Origin: VRUE01 sp963707965
Lineage (GTDB): Bacteria > Actinomycetota > Thermoleophilia > Solirubrobacterales > 70-9
Reading direction: 5' to 3'
Length of the DNA: 64,000 bases
Assembly (NCBI GenBank): GCA_963707965.1
Contig: CAVPRR010000006.1
Location: 480,806-544,805 of the forward strand
In this document: one piece after another, positions 28,670 to 37,700 of the stretch
How positions within the stretch are numbered: the stretch's first letter is position 1
Layout of the letters: each line of letters starts with the position of its first letter
Position numbers and translations under genes: made by a program
Notes under the pieces: model-generated
The model's database searches: none
The model's input: the letters and a program-made list of their open reading frames with translations, nothing else
Told to the model about the DNA's origin: nothing

Positions 28670-29779
28670 TTAGATCCAGCCGCGATCGCGAGCCGTGAGG
28701 ACGGCTTGCGCCCGGTCCACGGCGCCGATCTTGCCGTAGACGTTATGCAGGTGCGTGCGGATGGTCGAAACCGAGAGCTCCATCTCGCCCGCGATCTGCT
28801 TGTAGACCATGCCCTCGGAGAGGTACCGGAGGACGTCCAACTCCCGCGCTGAGAGTGGACATGGCTCGCTAACCCGCCGGCCGTTCTGGCGCCTGTAGGG
28901 AAGCTCGTAGAGCAGGTCGCGAAGCGCGTCCGGCCCGAGCCCGCAGCGCCTCGCAACCGAGCGCAGGCGTTCCGGCGTCACGACCTCTCCCTGCGCGTAG
29001 TGGGCCACCATGTCGGCGCCCGCCAGCATCGCCGCCAGTCCGTCGGCATCCTCGGCGTGATGGCGCTCAATTGCCACGGCGATCCGCTGCGGCACGTTCC
29101 AGCGCCTTGCCAGGACCCCGCCCACCAGCGCATGGTCGATCCCAAGCTGCTCCCGTTCGTCGCGGATCCGCTGCTCGGGCGTTCGCGATGCGGCGTCGAA
29201 GTAGGTCCGGTGACCGGGGTGCAGCTTGGAGATGACAAGCCGGCCGATGTCGTGCAGGAGGGCGGCCACAGCCAGCTCATCGCGATCGTCCCAGCCAACC
29301 GCGCGACCCAACTGCTCCGCGGCCTGCTGGGTTGCGAGCGCGTGAACGCGGAAGCGCTCCGGTCGCAGCTCCCAACCGCCGTTGGGCTCGAAGAAGTCGA
29401 ACACCGGCGCGGTGCCGACGATCGCCAGGACACCGGACGGCTTCAGTACGTCCACCGCCTCGGGCACGCTTCCGATTCCGCCGGGGGAGTTTGAGCGCGA
29501 GTGGTTGGCGGATCGCAGCACGGCGATGGTCAGGGCGACATCGGCCTCGACCGCCTTCACCACCTCACCCACACGTGGGGTATCCGCTGTTGCGGCCCGC
29601 ATCACCCTGGAGCGGGACTCGACCAGCGCGGGGAAACGCTCCACCGCTTCGAACGCCGCTGCGAGGCGTGCACCCGGCGCGGCTGGGGCGTTGGCTCGCT
29701 TGCCGTTGACGGTCTCGGCCTTGCCGTTTACGGCTTCCGCCTTGACCTTCCCGTTCACTTGTGACTTGATCGCCGCCAT
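28670..29779 (-). CDS. HDOD domain fused to a LuxR-type DNA-binding domain
   Basis: A 369-residue protein. Residues 1-30 are a lysine-rich linker with three VNGK repeats. An HDOD domain follows (RFPALVESRSRVMRAATADT, VLKPSGVLAIVGTAPVFDFF, AVAALLHDIGRLVISKLHPG with the HD pair, and VGGVLARRWNVPQRIAVAIE). The C-terminal 65 residues are a LuxR/GerE helix-turn-helix (LSARELDVLRYLSEGMVYKQ, ELSVSTIRTHLHNVYGKIGA). HDOD proteins usually signal through other partners; a direct fusion to a DNA-binding domain implies a one-piece transcription regulator. ATG 29779 is preferred, with an in-frame ATG at 29806 as alternative. Confidence 0.85.
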   Translation of the reverse strand: MAAIKSQVNGKVKAEAVNGKAETVNGKRANAPAAPGARLAAAFEAVERFPALVESRSRVMRAATADTPRVGEVVKAVEADVALTIAVLRSANHSRSNSPGGIGSVPEAVDVLKPSGVLAIVGTAPVFDFFEPNGGWELRPERFRVHALATQQAAEQLGRAVGWDDRDELAVAALLHDIGRLVISKLHPGHRTYFDAASRTPEQRIRDEREQLGIDHALVGGVLARRWNVPQRIAVAIERHHAEDADGLAAMLAGADMVAHYAQGEVVTPERLRSVARRCGLGPDALRDLLYELPYRRQNGRRVSEPCPLSARELDVLRYLSEGMVYKQIAGEMELSVSTIRTHLHNVYGKIGAVDRAQAVLTARDRGWI

Positions 29780-29888
29780 GATGAAAGTTGTCCTGCAACA
29801 CGTCATCGGCAGGGGGGAACGTTCGGTTTAGCCGCCTCCTCCCCAATAGTGGGAGACCCTTCACCGTGTTCCTTCCGGTACCGGCGAT

Positions 29889-31256
29889 TCAGTGCTGGAG
29901 GCGTTCCACCGAAGCGTCGATTCGCGCCAGGGATTCATCGCGGCCGAGCGCGGCCAGAGACTCGAAGATGCCGGGCGAAACAGAACCGCCGGTGATGGCA
30001 ACCCGGATCGGCTGATAGATCCGCCCCGCGCCGACTTCGAAACGATCCGGGAGCGGTGACAGCGCCTCCTCGACCGCGGCTGCGTCGAAGCCGTCGGCGG
30101 CAGCCAGAGCCTCGCGGGCCGCGACCAGGAACTCCCGAGCGTTTCCCTTCATGACCTTGCGCCACGACTTCTCGTCGACGTCGGGCATTTCGAAGAGAAA
30201 CCGGACAAGCGGCCACACCTCTGCCAACGTCTGGGATTTCTCCTGGACGATCTGGCAAGCAACCCTCAGCCGTTCGTCCGGGGCACGCCCCAAACGCTTG
30301 GCCACCACCTCCGTGTAATCCTCGAGCGGCATCTCTCGCATGAAGCGCCCATTGATCCAACGCAGCTTCTTCTCGTCGAAGATCGCCGCCGCACGGCCGA
30401 CATCCTTGATCCGGAAGCGCTCGATCAGCTCCTCGGTCGACATCAGCGTCGTGTCGTCGGCGGCGCCCCACCCCAGCAGCGCAAGGTAGTTGCGAACCGC
30501 GGCAGGCAGGTAACCGGCATCCCGCAGCTCCTGCACCGAGGCAGCGCCATGGCGCTTGGAGAGCTTCCGCCCGTCCGGGCCGTGCAGCAACGGCAGGTGG
30601 GCGTAGCGCGGAGGCTCGTGGCCCAGTGCGGCAAGGACCAGCAGCTGCTTCGGCGTGTTGGAGAGGTGGTCGTCGCCCCGAACGACGTCGCTGATCCCCA
30701 TCTCGGCGTCGTCGACCGCGACCGCGAAGTTGTAGAGGACGGAGCCGTCGCCGCGGGCGATCACGAAGTCGTCGTAGCTCCGATTCGGAAAGCGGACCGG
30801 GCCGCGGATCACGTCATGCACGACGGTCTCCCCGCTCTCCGGAACCCGGAGCCGAACGGCCGCGTTCGGCTCCTCGACGGGCTCCCCCCGGTAACCGCGG
30901 TCGGCACCGTGCTCGGCCTTCCATGCCTCGACGTCTTTGGCCGTCGCCGAGTCGTGGTAGGCGGCGCCGCTCTCGAGCAGCCGCCGCAGGGCAGCCTGGT
31001 GGAGATCGGCGCGGGAGGCCTGGGAAACGGGGCCCTCATCCCAATCGAGCTCCAGCCAGCGGAGCGCATCGATAATCTGCTCGACGTTCTCCTCGGTCGA
31101 GCGCTCGCGGTCGGTGTCCTCGATCCGCAGGACCAGGGAGCCGCCGGACCGGCGCGCCGCCAGCCAGTTGTAGAGTGCCGTCCTCGCCCCGCCGATGTGC
31201 AGAGCGCCAGTCGGCGAGGGAGCGAACCTCAGGCGGATGGGGGAGTCTTCAGGCAC
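29889..31256 (-). CDS. gltX: Glutamyl-tRNA synthetase GltX
   Basis: A 455-residue class I synthetase. The HIGH motif is in RFAPSPTGALHIGGARTALY and the KMSKS motif in GPDGRKLSKRHGAASV. The specificity block RGDDHLSNTPKQLLVLAALG and the C-terminal anticodon domain (SWRKVMKGNAREFLVAAREA) are present. The short bacterial length and the gatCAB operon suggest it supplies Glu-tRNA(Glu) and probably mischarged Glu-tRNA(Gln). GTG 31256 gives the normal N-terminus. One base upstream of this start codon begins the first copy of a 26-bp repeat identical to the 5' end of nfo. Confidence 0.96.
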   Translation of the reverse strand: MPEDSPIRLRFAPSPTGALHIGGARTALYNWLAARRSGGSLVLRIEDTDRERSTEENVEQIIDALRWLELDWDEGPVSQASRADLHQAALRRLLESGAAYHDSATAKDVEAWKAEHGADRGYRGEPVEEPNAAVRLRVPESGETVVHDVIRGPVRFPNRSYDDFVIARGDGSVLYNFAVAVDDAEMGISDVVRGDDHLSNTPKQLLVLAALGHEPPRYAHLPLLHGPDGRKLSKRHGAASVQELRDAGYLPAAVRNYLALLGWGAADDTTLMSTEELIERFRIKDVGRAAAIFDEKKLRWINGRFMREMPLEDYTEVVAKRLGRAPDERLRVACQIVQEKSQTLAEVWPLVRFLFEMPDVDEKSWRKVMKGNAREFLVAAREALAAADGFDAAAVEEALSPLPDRFEVGAGRIYQPIRVAITGGSVSPGIFESLAALGRDESLARIDASVERLQH

Positions 31257-31257
31257 G

Positions 31258-31283
31258 ATGCTGATCGGCGCGCATGTTTCCAC
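31258..31283 (+). repeat. 26-bp direct repeat, left copy
   Basis: Perfect copy of the first 26 bases of the nfo coding sequence, beginning ATGCTGATCGGCGCG and ending TTTCCAC. It lies immediately upstream of the divergent gltX start. Flanking bases differ from the right copy, so the identity ends sharply at both sides. Confidence 0.9.
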
Positions 31284-31409
31284 AACGCCGCCACTGCTCT
31301 CGAAGCCGGCGGCAAGACCGAAACCCTAGCGTTGGGGTCGAGGTGGCCAAGGCCGCACTCCACGCAGCAATTGCGGCAAACTTCCGTCGATGATGGGAGG
31401 GGCGGCAAC

Positions 31410-31985
31410 TTGGCCCGAAATCTGAGAGAGGCCTTTTCGGAGGCGGGAATTGCGCCGCCCCCGCCGCAGGCGACCCCTGCCGGGTCGAGCGAGAAACCCA
31501 CCGCGCCGCCCCGGGCGACACCTCCCGCGGCGGGTAAGAGACCCCTCGCGCCCATGCCCATCGGCGTGGATGAGATTGAGCCCGGCATCGTGGCCCGGCT
31601 CGATCCTGAGACCTTGGTCGGAGATAGCCGGGCCTGCAATACGCAAGACCCGCCTGTCTCGAGGGCCGGTCTGTTCGTCTGCGTCGCGACTGACGGTGAC
31701 CTATCGACCTGGGCCGGCCTGACCACCGGGGCAAGGCAGGAGCGGCTGGCGATCAAGCCGGCGTGGCGGTCCGGTGGGTACAAGCGGTGGCGCTTCGCTC
31801 CTCAGTTCCTGGCTGACGGCGCGAGTGTTTGGCGTGGACCAAACGAGGCCTTCACCGCAGCCTCATGGCAGGAAGTCTCAGCGAGCGGCGGTCGCAATCG
31901 CGCTCGCCTCTCCGAGGAGGGGTTGGACGCGGTTCGCAAGGAGATCGAGGCACAGCGCCATAGGCGCCATCGGTCGTGCGAATGA
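31410..31985 (+). CDS. Orphan hypothetical protein inside the repeat-flanked segment
   Basis: A 191-residue product not recognised. TTG 31410 is preceded by a strong ribosome site (GGGAGGGG, 8 nt away), making it the best start; the open frame upstream is antisense to gltX. Residues 15-50 are Pro/Ala-rich. The rest is a mixed sequence with EIEPGIVARLDPETLVGDSR, GLFVCVATDGDLSTWAGLTT, AWRSGGYKRWRFAPQFLADG and a charged C-terminal helix (RLSEEGLDAVRKEIEAQRHR). There is no signal peptide, membrane helix or known catalytic motif. It is the only gene in the 730-bp unit between the two 26-bp repeats, so it may be cargo of a small mobile unit. Confidence 0.5.
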   Translation: MARNLREAFSEAGIAPPPPQATPAGSSEKPTAPPRATPPAAGKRPLAPMPIGVDEIEPGIVARLDPETLVGDSRACNTQDPPVSRAGLFVCVATDGDLSTWAGLTTGARQERLAIKPAWRSGGYKRWRFAPQFLADGASVWRGPNEAFTAASWQEVSASGGRNRARLSEEGLDAVRKEIEAQRHRRHRSCE

Positions 31986-32013
31986 CCGAACAGGCGGCGA
32001 CTATGCGGAACTC

Positions 32014-32039
32014 ATGCTGATCGGCGCGCATGTTTCCAC
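32014..32039 (+). repeat. 26-bp direct repeat, right copy (start of nfo)
   Basis: Identical to 31258-31283, 756 bp apart start to start. This copy includes the nfo start codon and codes for MLIGAHVS. The arrangement resembles a target-site duplication or attL/attR pair. Confidence 0.9.
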
Positions 32040-32883
32040 CGCAGGGGGGCTCCACCGCGCCATCGCGCGCGGGACCGACCTCCGCTGCGAGTCGATTCAG
32101 ATCTTTCACCAGAGTCCCCGGATGTGGCGGCCGACCCGGTACGGGGACGAGGACTTCGCCGCCTTCCGGCGCGCGATGGACGACTCGCCCATCGAGGCGG
32201 TCGTGATTCACGCCGTCTACCTGATCAACTGCGCGACCAGGGACGCCGAGCTGCGCAAGAAGTCCCGGGCCTCCCTGGTCCACGCCCTGCGGATCGGCGA
32301 CGAGATCGGCGCCGCAGGAGTGGTCCTACACCCGGGCGCACAGAAAGGCGAGCCGCTCGCGCCGTCGATGAAACGAGCGGCGAAGACGATCGCGGCGGCA
32401 CTGAAGAGCAGCGACCGCTGCCCGCTTCTGCTCGAGCAGACCGCCGGGCACAAGGGGCTCCTTGGACGTGATTTCGATCAGACCGCGAAGCTGATCGAAC
32501 TTGCCGGGGGGGGTGAGCGTCTCGGCCTCTGCCTTGACTCCTGCCACCTCTTCGTACAGGGCTACGACATCACCAACGCCGAGCGTCTCTCTGAGGTTCT
32601 CGACGAAGCCGACGCGAAGGTAGGCCTGGACCGCCTGCGCTGCGTCCACGTCAACGACGCCGCTGCGCCGCTCGGCTCGTGCCGTGACCGGCACGCCAGC
32701 ATCGGTCTGGGCGAGATGGGCAAGCACGGCCTCGCCGCCTTCCTTTCGGAGCCCAGGTTCGAGGGGCTTCCGGCAACATTGGAGACGCCCGGGCCGGAGA
32801 AGAAAGGGCCGGACAGAAAGGAAGTCCAGGCCGCAAAGCGGTTGCGCCGAATGGGCCTCAGACAGCGCGACCGCGCTACCTGA
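32014..32883 (+). CDS. nfo: Endonuclease IV (AP endonuclease)
   Basis: A 289-residue TIM-barrel zinc enzyme of base-excision repair that cuts at abasic sites. Metal-ligand blocks are conserved: GAHVSTAGG, IFHQSPRMWRP, IHAVYLINCA, LHPGAQKG, LLEQTAGHKG, CLDSCHLFVQGYD and HVNDAAAPLGSCRDRHASIG ending in GEMG. ATG 32014 opens directly with the conserved MLIGAHVS. No strong ribosome site precedes it (GGAACTC only). The last 8 bp overlap the convergent acyl-CoA dehydrogenase gene. Confidence 0.95.
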   Translation: MLIGAHVSTAGGLHRAIARGTDLRCESIQIFHQSPRMWRPTRYGDEDFAAFRRAMDDSPIEAVVIHAVYLINCATRDAELRKKSRASLVHALRIGDEIGAAGVVLHPGAQKGEPLAPSMKRAAKTIAAALKSSDRCPLLLEQTAGHKGLLGRDFDQTAKLIELAGGGERLGLCLDSCHLFVQGYDITNAERLSEVLDEADAKVGLDRLRCVHVNDAAAPLGSCRDRHASIGLGEMGKHGLAAFLSEPRFEGLPATLETPGPEKKGPDRKEVQAAKRLRRMGLRQRDRAT

Positions 32884-34165
32884 TCTGGAGGCCCGAGATG
32901 GCCCGCGAGATGACCAGGCGCTGGATCTCCGAGGTCCCCTCGAAGATCGTGTAGATCTTCGCGTCGCGGTGCATCCGCTCGACCGGGTACTCCCGGGTGT
33001 AGCCGTTGCCGCCGAGGATCTGGATCGCCCGCTCGGTCGCCCAAACGGCCACCTCGCCCGCCTTCAGCTTCGACATCGAGCCCTCGGCGTTTTCGAACCT
33101 CTGGCCGGTGCGCCCCATCCATGCGGCACGCCAGACCAGCAACCGGGCGGCGTCGATCTCGAGCTTCATGTCCGCAAGCGCGAAGGCAATCGCCTGGTTG
33201 TCGATGATCGGCCGGCCGAACTGTTCGCGCTCCTTCGCGTAGTCGAGCGCGTACTCATACGCGGCGCGGGCGATGCCCAGCGCCTGGGCGCCGACCGTCG
33301 GCCGGCTTGCTTCGAAGGTCTGCATGGCCGCCTGCGATTTGGAGCGCTTGCCCTCACGCACCCGCGCCAGGCGCTCGTCGAGCTTCTCCTTGCCGCCGAG
33401 CAGACAGGAGCCCGGTATACGACAGTCGTCGAGGTGGACGTCGGAGGTGTGCGAAGCCCGCAGGCCGTGCTTCTTGACCTTGGCGCCCTGCTCGCAGCCC
33501 TTCGTCCCCGGTGGGATAACGAAGGCGGCGTGCCCACGCGAGCGAAGCTCGCGATCGACCGAGGCTATGACCACGTGCACGTCGGCGATGCCGCCGTTGG
33601 TTGCCCAGGCCTTCTGGCCGTTCAGCAGCCACTCGTCCTTGGCCTCGTCGTACTTGGCGGTGGTGCGAATCGCCGAGACGTCCGAGCCCGCGTCGGGCTC
33701 CGAGGCGCAGAAGGAGGCCACCTTAGGATCGTCCGCCGTGCCGAAGCACTGCGGGATCCACTCCCCCATCTGCTCCGGGGTACCCTGCCCGAAAATCGCT
33801 GCGACGGCGAGCGACGTGCCCATGATGGCCATCCCGATTCCCGCGTCGCCCCAGAAGAGCTCCTCGTTGGCGATCGGCAGCGTCAGGCCGGTCTCGTCGG
33901 CCCAGAACTGGCCGAGCGCTTCGAAGCCGTAGAGCCCGATCTTGGCCGCCTCCTGAATGATCGGCCAGGGGGTCTCCTCGCGCTCGTCCCACTCGGCCGC
34001 GGCCGGGCGCACAACCCCCTCCGCGAAGCCGTGGACCCACTCCTGGATGTCCTTCTGGTCCTGGTTCAGCTCGAGCGTGAACTTGACGCCGTCCGACGAA
34101 GCGCCGCTGGCGGTCGCCTCCTCCACGATCTGATCCGCACTTGCCACTGCCGCTGTATCGCTCAT
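32876..34165 (-). CDS. Acyl-CoA dehydrogenase
   Basis: A 429-residue FAD enzyme of the acyl-CoA dehydrogenase family (alpha-beta oxidation of acyl-CoA thioesters). The N-terminal helical domain, the middle beta domain (FCASEPDAGSDVSAIRTTA, LNGQKAWATNGG) and the C-terminal helical domain (YAKEREQFGRPIIDNQAIAF, QILGGNGYTREYPVERMHRD) are all present. The catalytic Glu is in YTIFEGTSEIQRLVISR. Chain-length specificity cannot be read. Together with the following Cys-rich gene it forms a separate minus-strand pair. Confidence 0.93.
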   Translation of the reverse strand: MSDTAAVASADQIVEEATASGASSDGVKFTLELNQDQKDIQEWVHGFAEGVVRPAAAEWDEREETPWPIIQEAAKIGLYGFEALGQFWADETGLTLPIANEELFWGDAGIGMAIMGTSLAVAAIFGQGTPEQMGEWIPQCFGTADDPKVASFCASEPDAGSDVSAIRTTAKYDEAKDEWLLNGQKAWATNGGIADVHVVIASVDRELRSRGHAAFVIPPGTKGCEQGAKVKKHGLRASHTSDVHLDDCRIPGSCLLGGKEKLDERLARVREGKRSKSQAAMQTFEASRPTVGAQALGIARAAYEYALDYAKEREQFGRPIIDNQAIAFALADMKLEIDAARLLVWRAAWMGRTGQRFENAEGSMSKLKAGEVAVWATERAIQILGGNGYTREYPVERMHRDAKIYTIFEGTSEIQRLVISRAISGLQIR

Positions 34166-34197
34166 GGCCAGCGATACTACACGGAAATATGTCGTTG

Positions 34198-34593
34198 TTA
34201 TACGCCGATCGACCCCGATGAGATGTCGCGCAGGTCGAAGGCTCTGAGACCTTCTGGGCCTTCATCCGCGCAGTCGAAGAAGCGGCGGTTGACGCAGTCG
34301 TACTCCGCTCCAGCGCCCTCGTAAGCCCGCTCGACCGAGAAGGGGCAGTGAGGCAGAGCCTCGCCGGTCATCTTGACCCCGCCGAACCCGCCCACCTGCA
34401 GCACCGCATCGAGCTCGACCGTCGCCCTAAAGACGCGCTGCATGCACCCGACGTACTGAATACCGGTCAGGGAGTCGTTGAAGCTGTAGAGGAAACGGCA
34501 GCCCATCTCGATGCAGCCGCGCGGCTCGATCATCCTGTCGCAAAACGAGCGGCACCGGCGACACTCGCCGGTCTTCTCGCGGGTTGCCGTCAT
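34198..34593 (-). CDS. Cys-rich conserved hypothetical protein
   Basis: A 131-residue soluble protein with ten cysteines, including CRRCRSFCDR near the N-terminus, RGCIEMGCRFLYSF, VGCMQRVF, HCPFSVERAYEGAG and YDCVNRRFFDC. Spacing suggests metal or iron-sulfur binding. The first eight residues are polar and there is no signal peptide. I do not recognise a characterised member. It lies 32 bp upstream of the acyl-CoA dehydrogenase gene on the same strand. Confidence 0.7.
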   Translation of the reverse strand: MTATREKTGECRRCRSFCDRMIEPRGCIEMGCRFLYSFNDSLTGIQYVGCMQRVFRATVELDAVLQVGGFGGVKMTGEALPHCPFSVERAYEGAGAEYDCVNRRFFDCADEGPEGLRAFDLRDISSGSIGV

Positions 34594-34737
34594 AAGAAAA
34601 GTCTAGGGCCACGAAGGGCCGCGAAAACCAAGCAGGTTGGTGGATGCAAGGGAGGGCAGCGATGCGCGCGCCGTTCTGGTTCGTGAGCGAAGACGCCCAA
34701 CCGAGGACGCCGAGTTGCGCGGGTTTGCATCAACCAC

Positions 34738-37700
34738 CTAGGCAGCGAGCGCGCTGGGGCCGAGGACGTGTCCAAGCTCCGCACGCAGGCCGCTCGAGGC
34801 GCGTACCCGGTAGCGGTCCCCGAGCTTCACCTCGGTGAGCTTTTCGTTGCCGTTGCGAATCGCAAGGTGCACCTCGGCCTCTCCCCTGTGGTGCTCGAAA
34901 ACTTCCTTCAGCTGGTCGATCACACCGGGCCGGTCCAGCTCCGCGGCATCGATCGTCAGCTTCACCGGCCCCGAGGGAGCGCTCCTCACGGCCGCCGCGC
35001 GCGCGATCTCCGCGTCGCCGGGCTGGAACTGCTCGGCCTCCTGCACCACGAGCTTCGTCTCGCCCCGCTCCTTGTGGTCGATGCGGCCTCGGACGAGGAC
35101 GACTGCGTCGGGAACGATTGCCGCAGCGCTGGACGCCTCATCCGCCTTGAAGACCAGCAGCTCGATCTGCCCCTCGACGTCATCGAGCGTCGCGAACATC
35201 ATCTGCGAGCCGCTCTTCGTTCGGATCTTCTTGCAGTCGACGACGATCCCACCAACCGTTACCCAGGCGCCGTCGGGCTTACGGCCCAGCTCGGCGAGCG
35301 TGCAGTCGGCACGCGCCCGCAGCGCGTCGCGGACTTCGGAGAGCGGATGCGAGGACAGGAAGGTGCCAAGCGTCTCCTTCTCCATCGCAAGAAGCTCGCG
35401 ACGGTCGAACTCGGCAGCCGAGATCGGTGGCCGGTGATGGGCACGGGAGGGGCCCTCCCCATCCCCGCCGGACCCTCCGCCACCGACATCGAAGATCGAC
35501 CCCTGGCCCAGCTGCGCGTCCTCCTGCGCTTTTTGCCCAGCCGACTGAGCGGCCGGCAGCGCCTCCAGCATTCCCTTGCGCGTCGCCCCGGTCGAGTCGA
35601 GCGCACCGCACTTGATCAGGCACTCGATCGCTCGTTTGTTCACCGCGCGTGCGTCGACCCGCTCGCAGAAGTCCCAGATCGAGACGATCTCGCCGTCCTC
35701 CCGCGCCCTCAGGATCGCATCGACCGCGGCACGACCCACGTTCTTCACCGCGTCGAGCCCAAAGCGGATCGCCTTCTCGCTGACGACGAAGCCGTGGTCG
35801 GAGGAGTTGACGTCGGGTGGCAACACCTCGATGTCCATCTCCTCGCAACGGTTGACGAAGAAAGGCACCTTGTCCTTCGTGTTCATCACCGAGGAGATCA
35901 CCGCGGCCATGTACTCGGCAGGGAAGTTGGCCTTTAGGTAGGCCGTGCGGTAGGCGATCAGCGCATAGCAGGCGGCGTGGGACTTGTTGAACGAGTAATC
36001 GGCGGCCGCCTCCATCAGGGACCACATGTCCAGCGCCACCCGGGCCGCCGTGCCCGAGGCCTTCATCCCTTCCATGAACTTAGCCTTCATGGTCGCCATC
36101 AACTCACGCTTCTTCTTGCCGATGGCCTTGCGCAGGTCGTCCGCCTCGGCGGGGCTGAAGCCCGCCATCCGCTTCGCGATCTCCATCAACTGCTCCTGGT
36201 AGAGAACGCAGCCGTAGGTCGGTTCGGTGATCGGGCGCAGCCGCTCGTCCGGATACGTCACCGAGGCGGGAGCGCGCTTCCCCTTCGCGTAGTCCGGGAT
36301 GTAGCGCATGGCGCCGGGCCGGTAGAGGGCGACGAGCGCAACGATGTCGTCGAACCCCGTCGGGCGCACCTTCTTCATCGCCTCGCGCATGCCCTCGGAC
36401 TCGAGCTGGAAGACGCCTGTACCGTCGCCCTTCGAGAGCATCTCGAACGTCCTGGCGTCGTCCATCGGGATCTCGCCGATCTCCAGCTCGATCCCCCTGG
36501 AGCGGTGAATGATGTCGACCGCATCCTCGATCACATCGAGGTTGCGCAGGCCGAGGAAGTCCATCTTGAGCAGGCCCATCTCCTCGATCGGGCCCATCGA
36601 GTACTGGGTGACGATCTTGTACTGGCGCTCCGGCTTGCCGCCGTTTCCGTCCCCGTTCACTCCGACAGAGGCGCTCCTATCCTCGGCGAGCTGCAGGGGG
36701 ACGATCTCCTGCAACGGGCGATCGGCGATAACCACCGCGGCGGCGTGGATCGAGTTGTTGCGGATGATGCCCTCCAACCCCCGAGCGACGTCGATGATCC
36801 TTTTCGCATCCGGCTCGGAGTCGTACGTCTGTTTCAACTCCTGACCGGGCCGCAGGCATTCCTCGAAGGAGGGGTTGCGACCGAGGATCGGCTCGGGAAT
36901 CTGCTTGGCGAGGCGATCTCCGCTGCCGTAGTCGAAGCCGAGCACGCGAGCCGCATCGCGCGTGGCGGCGCGGGGGGCCATCTTGCCGAAGGTGATGATC
37001 TGGGCAACCGACTCGCGGCCGTATTTGTCGGCCACGTAGCGGATCACTCGCTCGCGGCCTCGCACCGAGAAGTCGATGTCGATGTCCGGCATCGACTTGC
37101 GACCCGGGTTGAGGAAGCGCTCGAACAGAAGGTCGTTGGCGAGCGGGTCGAGGTCGGTGATGTTGAGGCCGTAGGAGACGATTGACCCTGCTGCCGAGCC
37201 GCGCCCGGGACCGACCGCGATCCCGTTCTCCTTGGCAAAGCGAACGAAGTCCCAGACGATCAGGAAGTAGGAGGAGAAGCCCATCTCCTCGATCACCCCG
37301 AGCTCGAACTCGAGCCGCTCGACCGCCTCCCCGGGGGGCGGGTCGCCATAGCGAGCACGCAGCCCGTCGCCGGCGATCCGCCGCAGCATCTCCTCTGGCT
37401 CAGAGCCGTCCGGCGTCGGGTAGCGCGGCAGCAGCAGCTTGCCCAGCTCGATCTCCACGTCGCAGCGTGCGGCGATCTCAACCGTGCTCGCCACCGCCTC
37501 GGGCCACTCGGCGAACGATTCGGCCATCTCCTCGGAGCTCTTGAGGAAGAACTCGTTTGTGTCGAAGCTGAGCTTCGGCGCTTCCATGGTTGACTTCGTC
37601 TGCACGCAGAGCAGCGCCGCATGGTTGTCGAAGTCCTCGCGCCGCAGGTAGTGGACATCGGCCGTCCCCACCAATGGACGGTTCAGCTCCCGGGCCAAGC

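Noticed and set aside
30549..31409. Upstream part of the plus-strand frame that ends at 31985
   Set aside because: This part is antisense to gltX; only the segment from TTG 31410, with its own ribosome site, is kept as a possible gene.
34594..34737. Small ORFs and an imperfect inverted repeat (34634-34649 with 34725-34739) after dnaE
   Set aside because: The ORFs have no coding features and the repeat arms match only with gaps; it may be a weak terminator but is not supported.
35977..37185. 402-codon plus-strand open frame opposite dnaE
   Set aside because: Antisense shadow of dnaE, without ribosome site or recognisable fold.
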